From DATKGL01 sp035510455 (GTDB taxonomy: Bacteria > Patescibacteriota > Saccharimonadia > Saccharimonadales > UBA4665), in NCBI GenBank assembly GCA_035510455.1, contig DATKHB010000003.1, forward strand, positions 1 through 64,000: a DNA stretch of 64,000 nucleotides. Direction: 5' to 3'. A model generated the notes under the pieces. That model had not been told where the DNA came from. It searched no databases and was given only the letters and a program-made list of their open reading frames with translations. The translations under genes and the position numbers were made by a program. Below are positions 7,620 to 14,324 of the stretch, piece after piece; positions within the stretch are counted from its first letter, which is position 1, and each line of letters opens with the position of its first letter.

Positions 7620-7862
7620 ATGGCAACAATTATTAATGTTCACGATCTGAAAACAAATTACTCTAAATATCTTGATCAAGTAGTAGATGGTAAGGAGATA
7701 TTACTTGGTAAGCATGGTAAGGCAGTCGCCAAAATGGTTGCTCTTCCTAATGCTAATGTTGAGACACGCCGTCTCGGTATGCTTAAGGGTAAAGTGTGGG
7801 TTAGCGATGATTTCGATAAACCAATGACAGACTTATGGGGAACTCTTGCCAATAAAAGGTAG
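7620..7862 (+). CDS. Phd/YefM-family antitoxin
   Basis: An 80-residue antitoxin. The N-terminal Phd/YefM domain (IINVHDLKTNYSKYLDQV at residues 4-21, then ILLGKHGKAVAKMV) binds its own promoter DNA and the toxin. The C-terminal tail (about 50-80) would thread into the VapC active site. The gap to the toxin gene is 6 nt. A GATAAT box 8 nt before the ATG suggests a leaderless, autoregulated promoter. The antitoxin should be the unstable partner. It sits in cassette 3 of the array, where such modules typically stabilise the DNA. Confidence 0.9.
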   Translation: MATIINVHDLKTNYSKYLDQVVDGKEILLGKHGKAVAKMVALPNANVETRRLGMLKGKVWVSDDFDKPMTDLWGTLANKR

Positions 7863-7868
7863 CAATAC

Positions 7869-8273
7869 ATGACCATACTTCTAGATACCAATGTCTTTAT
7901 TTGGTCCCTTACAGATACAGATAAACTAGGCAAGCGAGCACTTGCCGATATCAGCAATAACAAAAATCAAGTGTATATTTCTGACATTTCATTATTAGAA
8001 TGTGCAATTAAGATTCGAATTGGTAAGCTTAGATTATCTATAGACTATTCTGAAATTGATAATTACCTTACCGAGGCCAATATTCAACAGCTGTCTTTTG
8101 ACTCGTGGGCAGTAGAAAACTTTGTTAATTTGCCCGAGTTATCATGGTCTGACCCATTCGACTCTGCAATCATTGCTCAGGCGGTTTCTAAGCACATGAC
8201 ATTAATAACAAGCGATTACAATATTCTGAAAACAAAATTAGATGGCCTTAAAGTCATAGATGCGCAAACTTGA
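7869..8273 (+). CDS. VapC-family PIN-domain toxin
   Basis: A 134-residue PIN-domain ribonuclease toxin, the partner of the preceding antitoxin. PIN acidic residues are visible: LLDTNVFIW (Asp at residue 6), the LLECAIK segment (Glu at about 45), DPFDSAIIAQA (Asp at about 98) and LITSD (about 117). Such toxins cleave tRNA or rRNA and stop growth when the antitoxin is lost. The length is normal for the family. Direct repeats on both sides (R2 and R3) mark it as one cassette. Confidence 0.9.
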   Translation: MTILLDTNVFIWSLTDTDKLGKRALADISNNKNQVYISDISLLECAIKIRIGKLRLSIDYSEIDNYLTEANIQQLSFDSWAVENFVNLPELSWSDPFDSAIIAQAVSKHMTLITSDYNILKTKLDGLKVIDAQT

Positions 8274-8312
8274 TTTATAGCCTCTAATTTCAGTTGCAAC
8301 ATCGATACATAC

Positions 8313-8419
8313 GGCCCTCCAAAGTTGCTAACAGATAAGAATTAGTCCCTAAGTTGCAGATGTTACTTTTAGAGCTTCATCCCTATCTGTTAAAAAGTTC
8401 AAGTCCGTGATGGTGTTAG
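8313..8419 (+). repeat. Cassette repeat R3, left flank of cytochrome b
   Basis: GGCCCTCCAA (8313-8322) is followed by TAACAGATA (8329-8337), which is the inverted complement of TATCTGTTA (8384-8392), then AAAAGTTCAAGTCC and TGGTGTTAG (8411-8419). The same order and spacing recur at 10457-10564 on the other side of the cytochrome b gene. Unlike R1 and R4 it lacks the GCAATAAA opening. Confidence 0.7.
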
Positions 8420-8431
8420 AGATACTAGTAG

Positions 8432-8531
8432 AGCGCGAGTATATGCTCAGAAAACCATAGAACCTACGATTTTATGCGTATAACAGAGAAAAACGCATTA
8501 AACATCGCAGTATGTGCGCTTATCACTGAGC
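8432..8531. other. Structured non-coding stretch before cytochrome b
   Basis: The rest of the 310-nt gap before the cytochrome b gene holds three inverted pairs: AGCGC (8432) with GCGCT (8516), GCTCAG (8445) with CTGAGC (8526), and ATGCGT (8474) with ACGCAT (8493). The first two pairs cross each other, so they cannot all form a simple hairpin together. It may be a regulatory leader, a recombination site relic or a small RNA. No coding frame is seen. Confidence 0.35.
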
Positions 8532-8571
8532 TTACCGCAAGATGTTAGCTTAGAGTCGGGCTGTATTGGGG

Positions 8572-8577
8572 TATTAT
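8572..8577 (+). promoter_or_regulatory. -10 box of cytochrome b gene (leaderless)
   Basis: TATTAT lies 7 nt before the ATG at 8585, preceded by TGGGG. The transcript would begin at or very near the start codon. Confidence 0.45.
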
Positions 8578-8584
8578 AAAGGTA

Positions 8585-10369
8585 ATGAATATACCGCTTG
8601 CCTCAATTATCAATTTAAATCAGCCAGGACATTACACTCACTGGTCTATTTTCACAATCTCAGTTGCAAACTTAGTAATAATTGCTGTAATGGTGGTTAT
8701 TTTCGGGTTGGCGCTGCTTATACCATTCCCAAAGGCTAAAAAAGAAGCAAATGAAGCATTAGACAACCAGCTATCGCCAGAAATAGATTCAGTGTCGCGC
8801 CCTCACACTGATTCTGCTGACAGTAAAATGTGGACGGCTCGTGTTAGGAATTTTGCGCTGAGAATTTTACCACCAGGAAAGCTATTACCAGATAGACAAC
8901 CAGCTTATGTGTCGTCATGGATATATGTATTTGGCGTAGCTACTTTAGCAGCTCTCGGTATGGTCGTTATGTCAGGAATGGCTCTGGCTATTGGTGGGCC
9001 TGACTGGTGGCACATCAATCCTATCGGTCATTTCTTTAATAGTATGCACCTATGGAGTGTCGAACTATTCATGGCCTTTATGGTTATACATCTTTGGGGT
9101 AAGTTCTGGATGGCTGCTTGGCGAGGTAAACGAAAACTTACTTGGATAACGGGAGTAGTTGCCTTTCTAGCTTCTATAATTGAGTGTTTCACAGGTTACT
9201 TATCTCAGCAGAATTTTGATTCTCAGTGGATTGCCACTAATGGTAAGGACGCTATCAACGCAACCGGCTTAGGCACTTTTTTCAATCTGATGAACTTCGG
9301 TCAAATGTTAATGTGGCACATTCTACTTATACCGATTGTATTAGTTGCACTAATAGGTGCTCATATATTACTCGTTAGAGTAAGGGGTGTTGTTCACCCT
9401 ATCCAAAAGCGACCTCACGGTAGAGCTGCTCGTAAAGCTGCAAGAGCAGCCGAAGCAATGGCATGGAGAGGACCTACAAGACGCTACGATATTTTAAAGG
9501 AAGGAGCTATTGCTTCAATAGTGGTGTTTATTCTAGTCATAGGTCTAGCAGCAGTACTTTCTTCACCAGACGAGCCTCCTGTCACTGTTGCTAGCTGGGC
9601 CAAAGTTGCTCCTGCCGATTTTATGGGAACTGCTGCGAGTGAGCTAGCTGGTACAAGCGAAACCGCTACCTATGGGCCTCCGTATAATAACGGAACTTCA
9701 AATGTGCAGAAGATTGGCGTATCGTGGCAGATGTTAACAGGAGTACATCAACCAATTAATACTGCTCAGACGTTCGTTTTGTCGCCATTGTCTAAAGTAG
9801 CCCCGACAGACCCGGCTCTAGCAAAAGCTTTGGCGACCTATCAAGCAACAAGCTCATCACAACAACAAGCCTGGAATCAAGCCTATTCAAACGCAGTTAC
9901 AAACGTAACTTTTGTATCAGGAGTTCCAAAGGTACCCAAAGCGAACGATGGTCCAATACCTACACTAATATCAACCGAGCTGACTCTTGCTCAATCAGGT
10001 GCGGTTGACGCCGACTTACTTGCACAACAACCTTTTTATGGCACTAACTATACTAAGCCATTACTGTTCGTGGAAGATGGTAATTATTTTTCGACTTTAG
10101 CTCAAAAGCAACATTTAACAGGTGCTCAGTGGGGCGTAATGAATGAAACCGGTAGTTATCCGGGTCAACCATGGTTATGGTTATACACTCTGTGGTATCA
10201 GGTGCCGGGATTTAGCTCATCAGCCAATGTTGATTTAATTGCTGTATATCTTACAGGCCTTGCAACACTCCTTCTATTAGCAGTTCCTTTTATACCGGGG
10301 ATAAGAGACATCCCAAGGCTAATACCCATACACAAGTTAATCTGGCGCAAATACAATCACAGCGAATAA
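8585..10369 (+). CDS. Cytochrome b/b6-type membrane protein
   Basis: A 594-residue membrane protein with the di-heme signature of cytochrome b. MHLWSVELFMAFMVIHLWG (about residues 155-175) gives a His pair 14 apart, and WHILLIPIVLVALIGAH (about 245-262) gives a second pair 15 apart, the spacing seen in b6-type proteins. There is one N-terminal helix (about 25-48), about four central helices, another near 310-330 and a last one near 555-575. A loop of about 220 residues between the last two is probably outside. In bc complexes this protein moves quinol electrons to a Rieske protein; no Rieske, cytochrome c or b6f subunit IV partner is nearby. It sits as a single-gene cassette between near-identical repeats, an unusual cargo. 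Confidence 0.85.
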   Translation: MNIPLASIINLNQPGHYTHWSIFTISVANLVIIAVMVVIFGLALLIPFPKAKKEANEALDNQLSPEIDSVSRPHTDSADSKMWTARVRNFALRILPPGKLLPDRQPAYVSSWIYVFGVATLAALGMVVMSGMALAIGGPDWWHINPIGHFFNSMHLWSVELFMAFMVIHLWGKFWMAAWRGKRKLTWITGVVAFLASIIECFTGYLSQQNFDSQWIATNGKDAINATGLGTFFNLMNFGQMLMWHILLIPIVLVALIGAHILLVRVRGVVHPIQKRPHGRAARKAARAAEAMAWRGPTRRYDILKEGAIASIVVFILVIGLAAVLSSPDEPPVTVASWAKVAPADFMGTAASELAGTSETATYGPPYNNGTSNVQKIGVSWQMLTGVHQPINTAQTFVLSPLSKVAPTDPALAKALATYQATSSSQQQAWNQAYSNAVTNVTFVSGVPKVPKANDGPIPTLISTELTLAQSGAVDADLLAQQPFYGTNYTKPLLFVEDGNYFSTLAQKQHLTGAQWGVMNETGSYPGQPWLWLYTLWYQVPGFSSSANVDLIAVYLTGLATLLLLAVPFIPGIRDIPRLIPIHKLIWRKYNHSE

Positions 10370-10403
10370 ACCGCATAACACTTTAAGTTAGGTAGATAAC
10401 TGA

Positions 10404-10564
10404 GCAATAAACAATTCGTAACTTCCTTGGATTTTTGTTGAAGTTAATTCTACGATGGCCCTCCAATCACATTTAACAGATGAAAATTAGTACTTCCAAA
10501 AAATACACATATTTTTAGTCTTGATTTGTATCTGTTAAAAAGTTCTAGTCCTCAGTGGTGTTAG
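10404..10564 (+). repeat. Cassette repeat R4, right flank of cytochrome b
   Basis: The unit opens GCAATAAA (10404) and holds CGTAACTTCCTTGGATTTTT and GGCCCTCCAA (10457-10466). An inverted pair TAACAGAT (10474-10481) / ATCTGTTA (10530-10537) follows, with an inner AAAAATA/TATTTTT hairpin, then AAAAGTTCTAGTCC and TGGTGTTAG (10556-10564). The first half matches R1 and R5. The second half matches R3. Confidence 0.75.
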
Positions 10565-10567
10565 GGT

Positions 10568-10573
10568 TATAAT
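10568..10573 (+). promoter_or_regulatory. -10 box of the 10580 gene (leaderless)
   Basis: A perfect TATAAT lies 6 nt before the ATG at 10580, directly after repeat R4. The expected start site is the A of the ATG. Confidence 0.55.
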
Positions 10574-10579
10574 GAACTT

Positions 10580-10780
10580 ATGAAAAAGTTAATTTATGTA
10601 GTACTTATCTTGGGCTTCCTATTTGTAGACATGATTTTCTTTCACGATGTTTTCAAACCCGGTGAGACTACAAGCATGGGGCAATGGTTGACTGGTATAT
10701 TAAGTATTCTAGTTTTTGTCGTTTCAATTAAATCGTTACTTCAAACCGATAAAACATCTAAAGCTAGAAGAGGAAATTAA
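10580..10780 (+). CDS. Small two-helix membrane protein (cassette 5)
   Basis: A 66-residue protein with two hydrophobic helices (about residues 4-22 and 36-54) and a basic tail (SKARRGN). Both ends are probably cytoplasmic. There is no recognised family. It shares cassette 5 with the DUF4287-like gene, whose start follows its stop by 1 nt. Confidence 0.6.
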   Translation: MKKLIYVVLILGFLFVDMIFFHDVFKPGETTSMGQWLTGILSILVFVVSIKSLLQTDKTSKARRGN

Positions 10781-10781
10781 A

Positions 10782-11012
10782 ATGGAGCCACAATCACCCC
10801 CATGGTCAAAGTTTGGACCAGAATCTTATTTTCCATCTATTGAGAAAAAATACGGTCGTACTATAGCTGAGTGGCAGAAAATCATTGATGGATGCGGAAT
10901 AGAAAAGCATATGGCTATTGTTAATTACCTAAAGACCGAGTATCAAATGGGTCATGGGCATGCAAACGCACTGGTTGGGTGGACTCTTGCGGGTAATATA
11001 GCTAAAAGCTAG
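10782..11012 (+). CDS. DUF4287-family protein
   Basis: A 76-residue protein whose middle, YFPSIEKKYGRTIAEWQ, then KHMAIVNYLKTEY and GHGHANALV, is the DUF4287 pattern of unknown function. Such domains are common in small soluble cytoplasmic proteins. I choose the ATG at 10782 because AGAGGA lies 8 nt upstream and the protein then starts right before the family motif. A longer frame from 10716 would overlap the preceding gene by 65 nt. Its stop codon overlaps the first base of repeat R5. Confidence 0.8.
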   Translation: MEPQSPPWSKFGPESYFPSIEKKYGRTIAEWQKIIDGCGIEKHMAIVNYLKTEYQMGHGHANALVGWTLAGNIAKS

Positions 11013-11074
11013 CAATAAACAACCCGTAACTCCCTTGGATTTTCGTCGTACTTAATTCTACGATGGCCCTCCAA
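11012..11074 (+). repeat. Cassette repeat R5
   Basis: GCAATAAA (11012-11019) to GGCCCTCCAA (11065-11074). It is nearly identical to R1 across 62 nt. It is followed by CTCATGC/GCATGA arms and GGTGTTA (about 11104), echoing the TGGTGTTAG tail of R3 and R4. Confidence 0.75.
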
Positions 11075-11114
11075 TACGCTCATGCTTGCATGAACAGTAA
11101 CCTGGTGTTAATGT

Positions 11115-11408
11115 GTGACAATGACAAGAGGTGAGAGTAAACGACAACAGTACGGAATCCCAACTGTAGATGCTGCCGGAGAGTATTTAGAGCGCAGATT
11201 TACTCCCTTGCAACGAGTTACGTTTGATATTGTATGCTCACTAGGGTTAACAGGTGGTGGCATAGCGTCTATTGTTGCAACCCGTGAAAGTTTCGAAGGA
11301 ACAGTCGGAGGAGCAATTTTAGTACTTGGTGGCTTTGCATGTGCCCTTCGGGGTGGCATGTCACTACAAGAGGCTGTAACAGAACTAGACGATCAACAGA
11401 CTAATTAG
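11115..11408 (+). CDS. Hypothetical membrane protein (cassette 6)
   Basis: A 97-residue protein of unknown family. A hydrophilic N-terminus (about 30 residues) is followed by two hydrophobic segments, about 37-55 (FDIVCSLGLTGGGIASIVAT) and 62-79 (GTVGGAILVLGGFACALRGG). They could be a helical hairpin in the membrane. The start is ambiguous: GTG at 11115 or ATG at 11121. No strong ribosome-binding site is seen. Confidence 0.55.
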   Translation: MTMTRGESKRQQYGIPTVDAAGEYLERRFTPLQRVTFDIVCSLGLTGGGIASIVATRESFEGTVGGAILVLGGFACALRGGMSLQEAVTELDDQQTN

Positions 11409-11430
11409 CGTACTTTTTTGTACAGTAGAC

Positions 11431-11463
11431 TAGTTGATACAAACCATCACTGTGGACCTCCAA
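11431..11463 (+). repeat. Cassette repeat R6
   Basis: TAGTTGATACAAACCATCAC leads into TGTGGACCTCCAA. ACAAACCAT pairs imperfectly with ATAGTTATAT after the box. This is the first of the GATATAACCATCACTGTG subtype that continues to the end of the array. Confidence 0.65.
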
Positions 11464-11551
11464 TATAGTTATATTTGTATATGATGCTTCCGAGTTATTA
11501 AATTGATAAGTGTTTTTGACTTTATTTAGATTATAGTATATTGTATTCAGA

Positions 11552-11908
11552 ATGAGTGAGTTATTTTGTCCTAAATTTGGTAGGCCTTGTAAAAATGCGC
11601 AGTGTGTTGAAATTAATAAACCTATAAAAGATGCTATACCTGAGACTAGGCGAGCGTTAGGGGGTGTAAGTTGGAGTTTAGTACGGACGGTCCTTAGTCG
11701 TAATTTGCAAACTACAAGTGATCAATTATGTGTTGATTTATATCCATCATTTACGCAAGAAGATACAAGAATTTGCCCTATTGATGCGCTCGAGGGAGAA
11801 ATAGGCTATAAACTAGGTATTGTTGTTGCTGAGCAAGCCTTAGCAGCTCTAGTCGAAAAATGTGTTGCTGATACAGTCGACGATTTACGACCTCATAAAG
11901 TTGAGTAA
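11552..11908 (+). CDS. Cysteine-rich hypothetical protein (cassette 7)
   Basis: A 118-residue soluble protein of unknown family. The N-terminus holds three closely spaced cysteines, CPKFGRPCKNAQC (residues 6-18), and two more lie at about 60 and 75 (LCVDLYPSF, RICPIDALEGE). This suggests a zinc or Fe-S site. The second half is helical. It is a single-gene cassette. TATATT or TATAGT boxes lie some 10-17 nt before the ATG. Confidence 0.55.
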   Translation: MSELFCPKFGRPCKNAQCVEINKPIKDAIPETRRALGGVSWSLVRTVLSRNLQTTSDQLCVDLYPSFTQEDTRICPIDALEGEIGYKLGIVVAEQALAALVEKCVADTVDDLRPHKVE

Positions 11909-11928
11909 TCTTAGTTAAAAGAAACACG

Positions 11929-11959
11929 AGTAGATGTAAAGAGCACTGTGGCTCTCCAG
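11929..11959 (+). repeat. Cassette repeat R7
   Basis: GAGTAGATGTAAAGAGCACT leads into GTGGCTCTCCAG, a diverged copy. It is followed by a hairpin, CCTCTG / CAGAGG with a 16-nt loop (about 11964-11992), which may be the right arm of the unit. Confidence 0.5.
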
Positions 11960-12007
11960 ATGCACCTCTGTTATTTATGATCTCATCAGAGGTTACTTTC
12001 TGTTTGG

Positions 12008-12013
12008 TATTAT
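12008..12013 (+). promoter_or_regulatory. Extended -10 box of the 12020 gene (leaderless)
   Basis: TTTGGTATTAT: a TATTAT box with an upstream TGG, 6 nt before the ATG at 12020. The transcript start would fall on the start codon. Confidence 0.5.
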
Positions 12014-12019
12014 TAGACA

Positions 12020-12601
12020 ATGGCAATCAACCTAAAAGAGAAGATTCTTTCTAAGACTCCCAAGAACGGCAAATATTACTTAGTGGCTATTGATGGACGT
12101 GGTGGAGCTGGTAAAACTACTCTAACTAAATATATGTCTAGTTTGCTGCCAGACTTCATTTTTATTAATGGTGATGGCTACTTTGAGCCAACGCCAAATT
12201 CTGTGGCATGGGGTGAATTTAATAATGAGCGTTTTGAATTGGAAGTAATCGAACCTTTAAGAAACGGAAAAAACAAGATTGCATATCGGCCTTATAATTG
12301 GCACAAAAAACCACCAATTACTGAACGCATTATTAACATAGATAAAGGTATATGTATTGAGCGTAGCTTTATATTTTCTTTTGATCTTGATTGGGACTTA
12401 AAGATTTGGCTAGAAACACCACCCGGCGTTGCATTGGAACGTGCTCAGGTACGTGATCAAATGCCTTTAGAGCAAGGCCTTAAGGCATGGCTTGAGGTTT
12501 GGCAACCTATGGAAGATAAGCACATTAATAAGATTAAGCCATTGGAGACTGCAGATATAGTGATTAACGGCACTAGGCCTTTTGAAGAGCAGATACTTTA
12601 G
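12020..12601 (+). CDS. Uridine kinase-like P-loop kinase
   Basis: A 193-residue kinase of the uridine kinase / phosphoribulokinase-like group. The Walker A motif AIDGRGGAGKTTLT is at residues 22-35. FINGDGYFEPT (about 47) carries the Asp expected to act as base. The lid-like segment is RAQVRDQ (about 142). Members phosphorylate nucleosides, pantothenate-like or other small alcohols with ATP; the substrate is uncertain. It is a single-gene cassette with a leaderless-type promoter, and its stop codon overlaps repeat R8. Confidence 0.8.
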   Translation: MAINLKEKILSKTPKNGKYYLVAIDGRGGAGKTTLTKYMSSLLPDFIFINGDGYFEPTPNSVAWGEFNNERFELEVIEPLRNGKNKIAYRPYNWHKKPPITERIINIDKGICIERSFIFSFDLDWDLKIWLETPPGVALERAQVRDQMPLEQGLKAWLEVWQPMEDKHINKIKPLETADIVINGTRPFEEQIL

Positions 12602-12662
12602 TAGATATAACCATCACTGTGAACCTCATTTTATTCGGTCTCTTTGTGCTGCCTATATCTAC
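12601..12662 (+). repeat. Cassette repeat R8 with terminal inverted arms
   Basis: GTAGATATA (12601-12609) and TATATCTAC (12654-12662) form a perfect 9-bp inverted repeat enclosing ACCATCACTGTGAACCTC. The total of 62 nt equals R1, R4 and R5. This copy shows most clearly that the repeat is a folded unit. Confidence 0.65.
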
Positions 12663-12672
12663 ATCATAAATG

Positions 12673-12678
12673 TATAAT
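12673..12678 (+). promoter_or_regulatory. -10 box of the 12685 gene (leaderless)
   Basis: A perfect TATAAT with TG two bases upstream, 6 nt before the ATG at 12685. No ribosome-binding site would fit between them. Confidence 0.55.
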
Positions 12679-12684
12679 TGTGGC

Positions 12685-12837
12685 ATGAGTGAAGATGAAT
12701 TTACAAAACTCTATAAGTACATGCAAAAAGAGTTTAAGTCTGTTAACGATCGATTGGAAGAAACTTCAACAAAAAAAGACTTAGACCGTTTAGTAAATGC
12801 TGTAGACGCTTATGCTACTCGAGAACTATTTCACTAA
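12685..12837 (+). CDS. Small coiled-coil protein (cassette 9)
   Basis: A 50-residue acidic, helical protein (MSEDEFTKLYKYMQKEFKSV, then NDRLEETSTKKDLDRLVNAV). The heptad-like spacing of Leu, Met and Val suggests a short coiled coil. The frame is open from a well-placed leaderless start to a TAA and overlaps the convergent gene at 12815 by 23 nt. Small helical proteins of this type occur as antitoxins or phage accessory proteins. Function is unknown. Confidence 0.5.
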   Translation: MSEDEFTKLYKYMQKEFKSVNDRLEETSTKKDLDRLVNAVDAYATRELFH

Positions 12838-13048
12838 TTCGACTTGCCGCACTTAGCCTTTGTTGAATAATTTTTTCAATATCCTCATCAAGCTGTCTTT
12901 GAGCTTCAGGTCTTATTACATCATCTCCACATAATCCTAGCCCATAAGTAGGTTCAGGTGTCTCGGGCGTATAAATAGAATCCTTCTGAATTCTTCTTAG
13001 ATCTTCTTCAGAAGGAAATTGTAACGCTCGTCCTAGTGGTCCGCCCAT
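12815..13048 (-). CDS. Hypothetical protein (cassette 9)
   Basis: A 77-residue protein on the opposite strand to its cassette partner, overlapping it tail to tail. It has a Pro/Thr-rich linker (YTPETPEPTYGLGLCGDD) and a helical C-terminus (RQLDEDIEKIIQQRLSAASR). No family is recognised. Its reverse orientation relative to most cassettes means it must carry its own promoter. Confidence 0.45.
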   Translation of the reverse strand: MGGPLGRALQFPSEEDLRRIQKDSIYTPETPEPTYGLGLCGDDVIRPEAQRQLDEDIEKIIQQRLSAASRISEIVLE

Positions 13049-13087
13049 ATTGATTTAATCGTCTCATTTCTCTTCACCAAACACAAC

Positions 13088-13143
13088 CTAGTAGATATAG
13101 CCATCACTGTGGCCCTCCAATATGGTTATGCTTATTTGTCTAG
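13088..13143 (+). repeat. Cassette repeat R9, best nested palindrome
   Basis: Outer arms CTAG(T)AGATA (from 13088) and TTGTCTAG (to 13143) enclose inner arms ATAGCCAT and ATGGTTAT around a loop holding CACTGTGGCCCTCCA. The two stems are separated by unpaired bases on the right side. This is the same two-stem plan as a folded integron attC. The right arm overlaps the stop codon of the NUDIX gene. Confidence 0.65.
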
Positions 13144-13649
13144 TTTTCTTCGAGAATGCCTAGGGCCAGTAATGAATTATTTAGTGAGGGGACGAATTTA
13201 TCTGGATTGTTTTTTAGCTCTTTTATTAGGTTTTGGATCGGTACCCAATCGAACGACTCGACTTCCTCTGTCTGAATTTTAATTGTTACCTTACCCTTGT
13301 CTACTCCAGCCATATACCATTGGGTGAAGAACTTATGCTTACCATCATCTATAAATTCTTTAGGACCCTTTTTCAAATCTAGCTCCTTCAAACCAATTTC
13401 TTCTTCTATTTCATGAACAATATTTTCGTCGTAGGATTCATTTTCTTCTATGGTCCCTGAAGCTGCAGCCATCCATTTACCTGGGTCATTGTGCTTTGTC
13501 CACTTTCTTTGTGTCATCAAACAATAGCCATTTTTTATATCAGTTAGCCAGAGAACAGATACACGGTAAATATCTTCATAGGCAATATTTGGGTACTCTT
13601 TTAAATCAATTGGGCTATCGGTCTCATCAACAATTACAACTTTGTTCAT
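13140..13649 (-). CDS. NUDIX hydrolase
   Basis: A 169-residue NUDIX-fold protein, which hydrolyses nucleoside diphosphates linked to another moiety or (deoxy)NTPs. The NUDIX box runs from GTIEENESYD to HEIEEEIGL (about residues 85-107): the Mg-binding E-x-x-E-E glutamates are present, but the usual Arg of the REUxEE core is His here. IPP isomerase-like members share the LWLTDIKNGYCLMTQR style of N-terminal strand. It lies reversed in the array with its own promoter (TATCAT 6 nt before the ATG), so it is probably leaderless. Confidence 0.85.
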   Translation of the reverse strand: MNKVVIVDETDSPIDLKEYPNIAYEDIYRVSVLWLTDIKNGYCLMTQRKWTKHNDPGKWMAAASGTIEENESYDENIVHEIEEEIGLKELDLKKGPKEFIDDGKHKFFTQWYMAGVDKGKVTIKIQTEEVESFDWVPIQNLIKELKNNPDKFVPSLNNSLLALGILEEN

Positions 13650-13655
13650 ATACTT

Positions 13656-13661
13656 ATGATA
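13656..13661 (-). promoter_or_regulatory. -10 box of NUDIX gene (leaderless)
   Basis: On the minus strand TGGTATCAT ends 6 nt before the ATG at 13649, giving an extended -10 with transcription expected to begin at the start codon. Confidence 0.5.
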
Positions 13662-13678
13662 CCAGTAGAAATTGTTAC

Positions 13679-13709
13679 GTTAGATATAACCATCACTGTG
13701 AACCTCCAA
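13679..13709 (+). repeat. Cassette repeat R10
   Basis: TTAGATATAACCATCACTGT leads into GAACCTCCAA (13700-13709), followed by TATGCTTGTGGCTAG. It lies between the 5' ends of the NUDIX gene and the next plus-strand cassette, so it is not a terminator of either. Confidence 0.65.
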
Positions 13710-13746
13710 TATGCTTGTGGCTAGAACAGTAGTCTTTGCCTTTTGG

Positions 13747-13752
13747 TATAAT
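13747..13752 (+). promoter_or_regulatory. Extended -10 box, leaderless GTG start
   Basis: TTTTGGTATAAT ends 7 nt before GTG at 13760. This decides the start of the flavin-binding protein, because a TTG start at 13736 would lie upstream of the -10 box. Confidence 0.55.
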
Positions 13753-13759
13753 CGTTTAC

Positions 13760-14242
13760 GTGAGTCCAAAAGATAAAGCCAAGTTAGCCATAGATTCAAA
13801 TATCCACATGACGGTTGCGACTGTAAAAGCTCAAGGCAAGCCTTGGGTTACGCCAGTATTCTATGTTCATGATGATAAATACAACTTGTATTGGGTATCA
13901 TATAAAGAATCAGAACATTCTAAAAATATAAGGAATTGCCCTGATGTCTCAATCGTTATCTATGGACCGGTGCCACCTGAGAATAATGTAGATGCTGTAT
14001 ATATCGAAGCTACTGCTACGCAACTCGAAAATGATAATGAAGTAGCCTTTCCGATAAGTATATTGTCTAAACACATTCAAGAAGCTAAGTATATGATTAA
14101 TTCACACAGCGATGTGTTAGGCGATGCTGCTTGGAGAATATATAAGGCTACTCCACAAGTTATTACCAAACGTACAGAAACTGGCGAGATGATAAATGGT
14201 CAATATATAGTAACTAGAGAGACCATAGACTTATTGTCCTAG
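13760..14242 (+). CDS. Pyridoxamine 5'-phosphate oxidase-like flavoprotein (cassette 11)
   Basis: A 160-residue split-barrel protein of the PNPOx-like family, predicted to bind FMN or F420. The family pattern is MTVATVKAQGKPWVTPVFYV, then LYWVSYKESEHSKNIRNCPDVSIVIYG in the dimer-forming barrel. It is related in fold to the protein at 2960-3424 but clearly diverged. The start is GTG at 13760, because a TATAAT box ends 7 nt upstream; an in-frame TTG at 13736 would add eight residues. The substrate is unknown. Confidence 0.78.
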   Translation: MSPKDKAKLAIDSNIHMTVATVKAQGKPWVTPVFYVHDDKYNLYWVSYKESEHSKNIRNCPDVSIVIYGPVPPENNVDAVYIEATATQLENDNEVAFPISILSKHIQEAKYMINSHSDVLGDAAWRIYKATPQVITKRTETGEMINGQYIVTRETIDLLS

Positions 14243-14271
14243 TAGATATAACCATCGCCATGGCCCTCCAA
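14239..14271 (+). repeat. Cassette repeat R11
   Basis: CCTAGTAGATATAACCATCG leads into CCATGGCCCTCCAA (ending 14271), then TTTGTCTAAGG at about 14286, which pairs with CCTAGTAGATA with a bulge. The unit overlaps the stop codon of the preceding gene. Confidence 0.65.
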
Positions 14272-14324
14272 ATACCTATTCTTAATTTGTCTAAGGAGAT
14301 AACAACAACAAACCTGCTAGTCGA

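Noticed and set aside
6855..14271. Cassette repeats as a CRISPR array
   Set aside because: The units are separated by whole genes of varied length, not by short uniform spacers, and no cas gene is present.
6855..14271. Cassette repeats as ordinary transcription terminators
   Set aside because: They lack T runs. Some lie between divergent genes or upstream of starts, and one sequence family recurs in fixed orientation regardless of gene direction.
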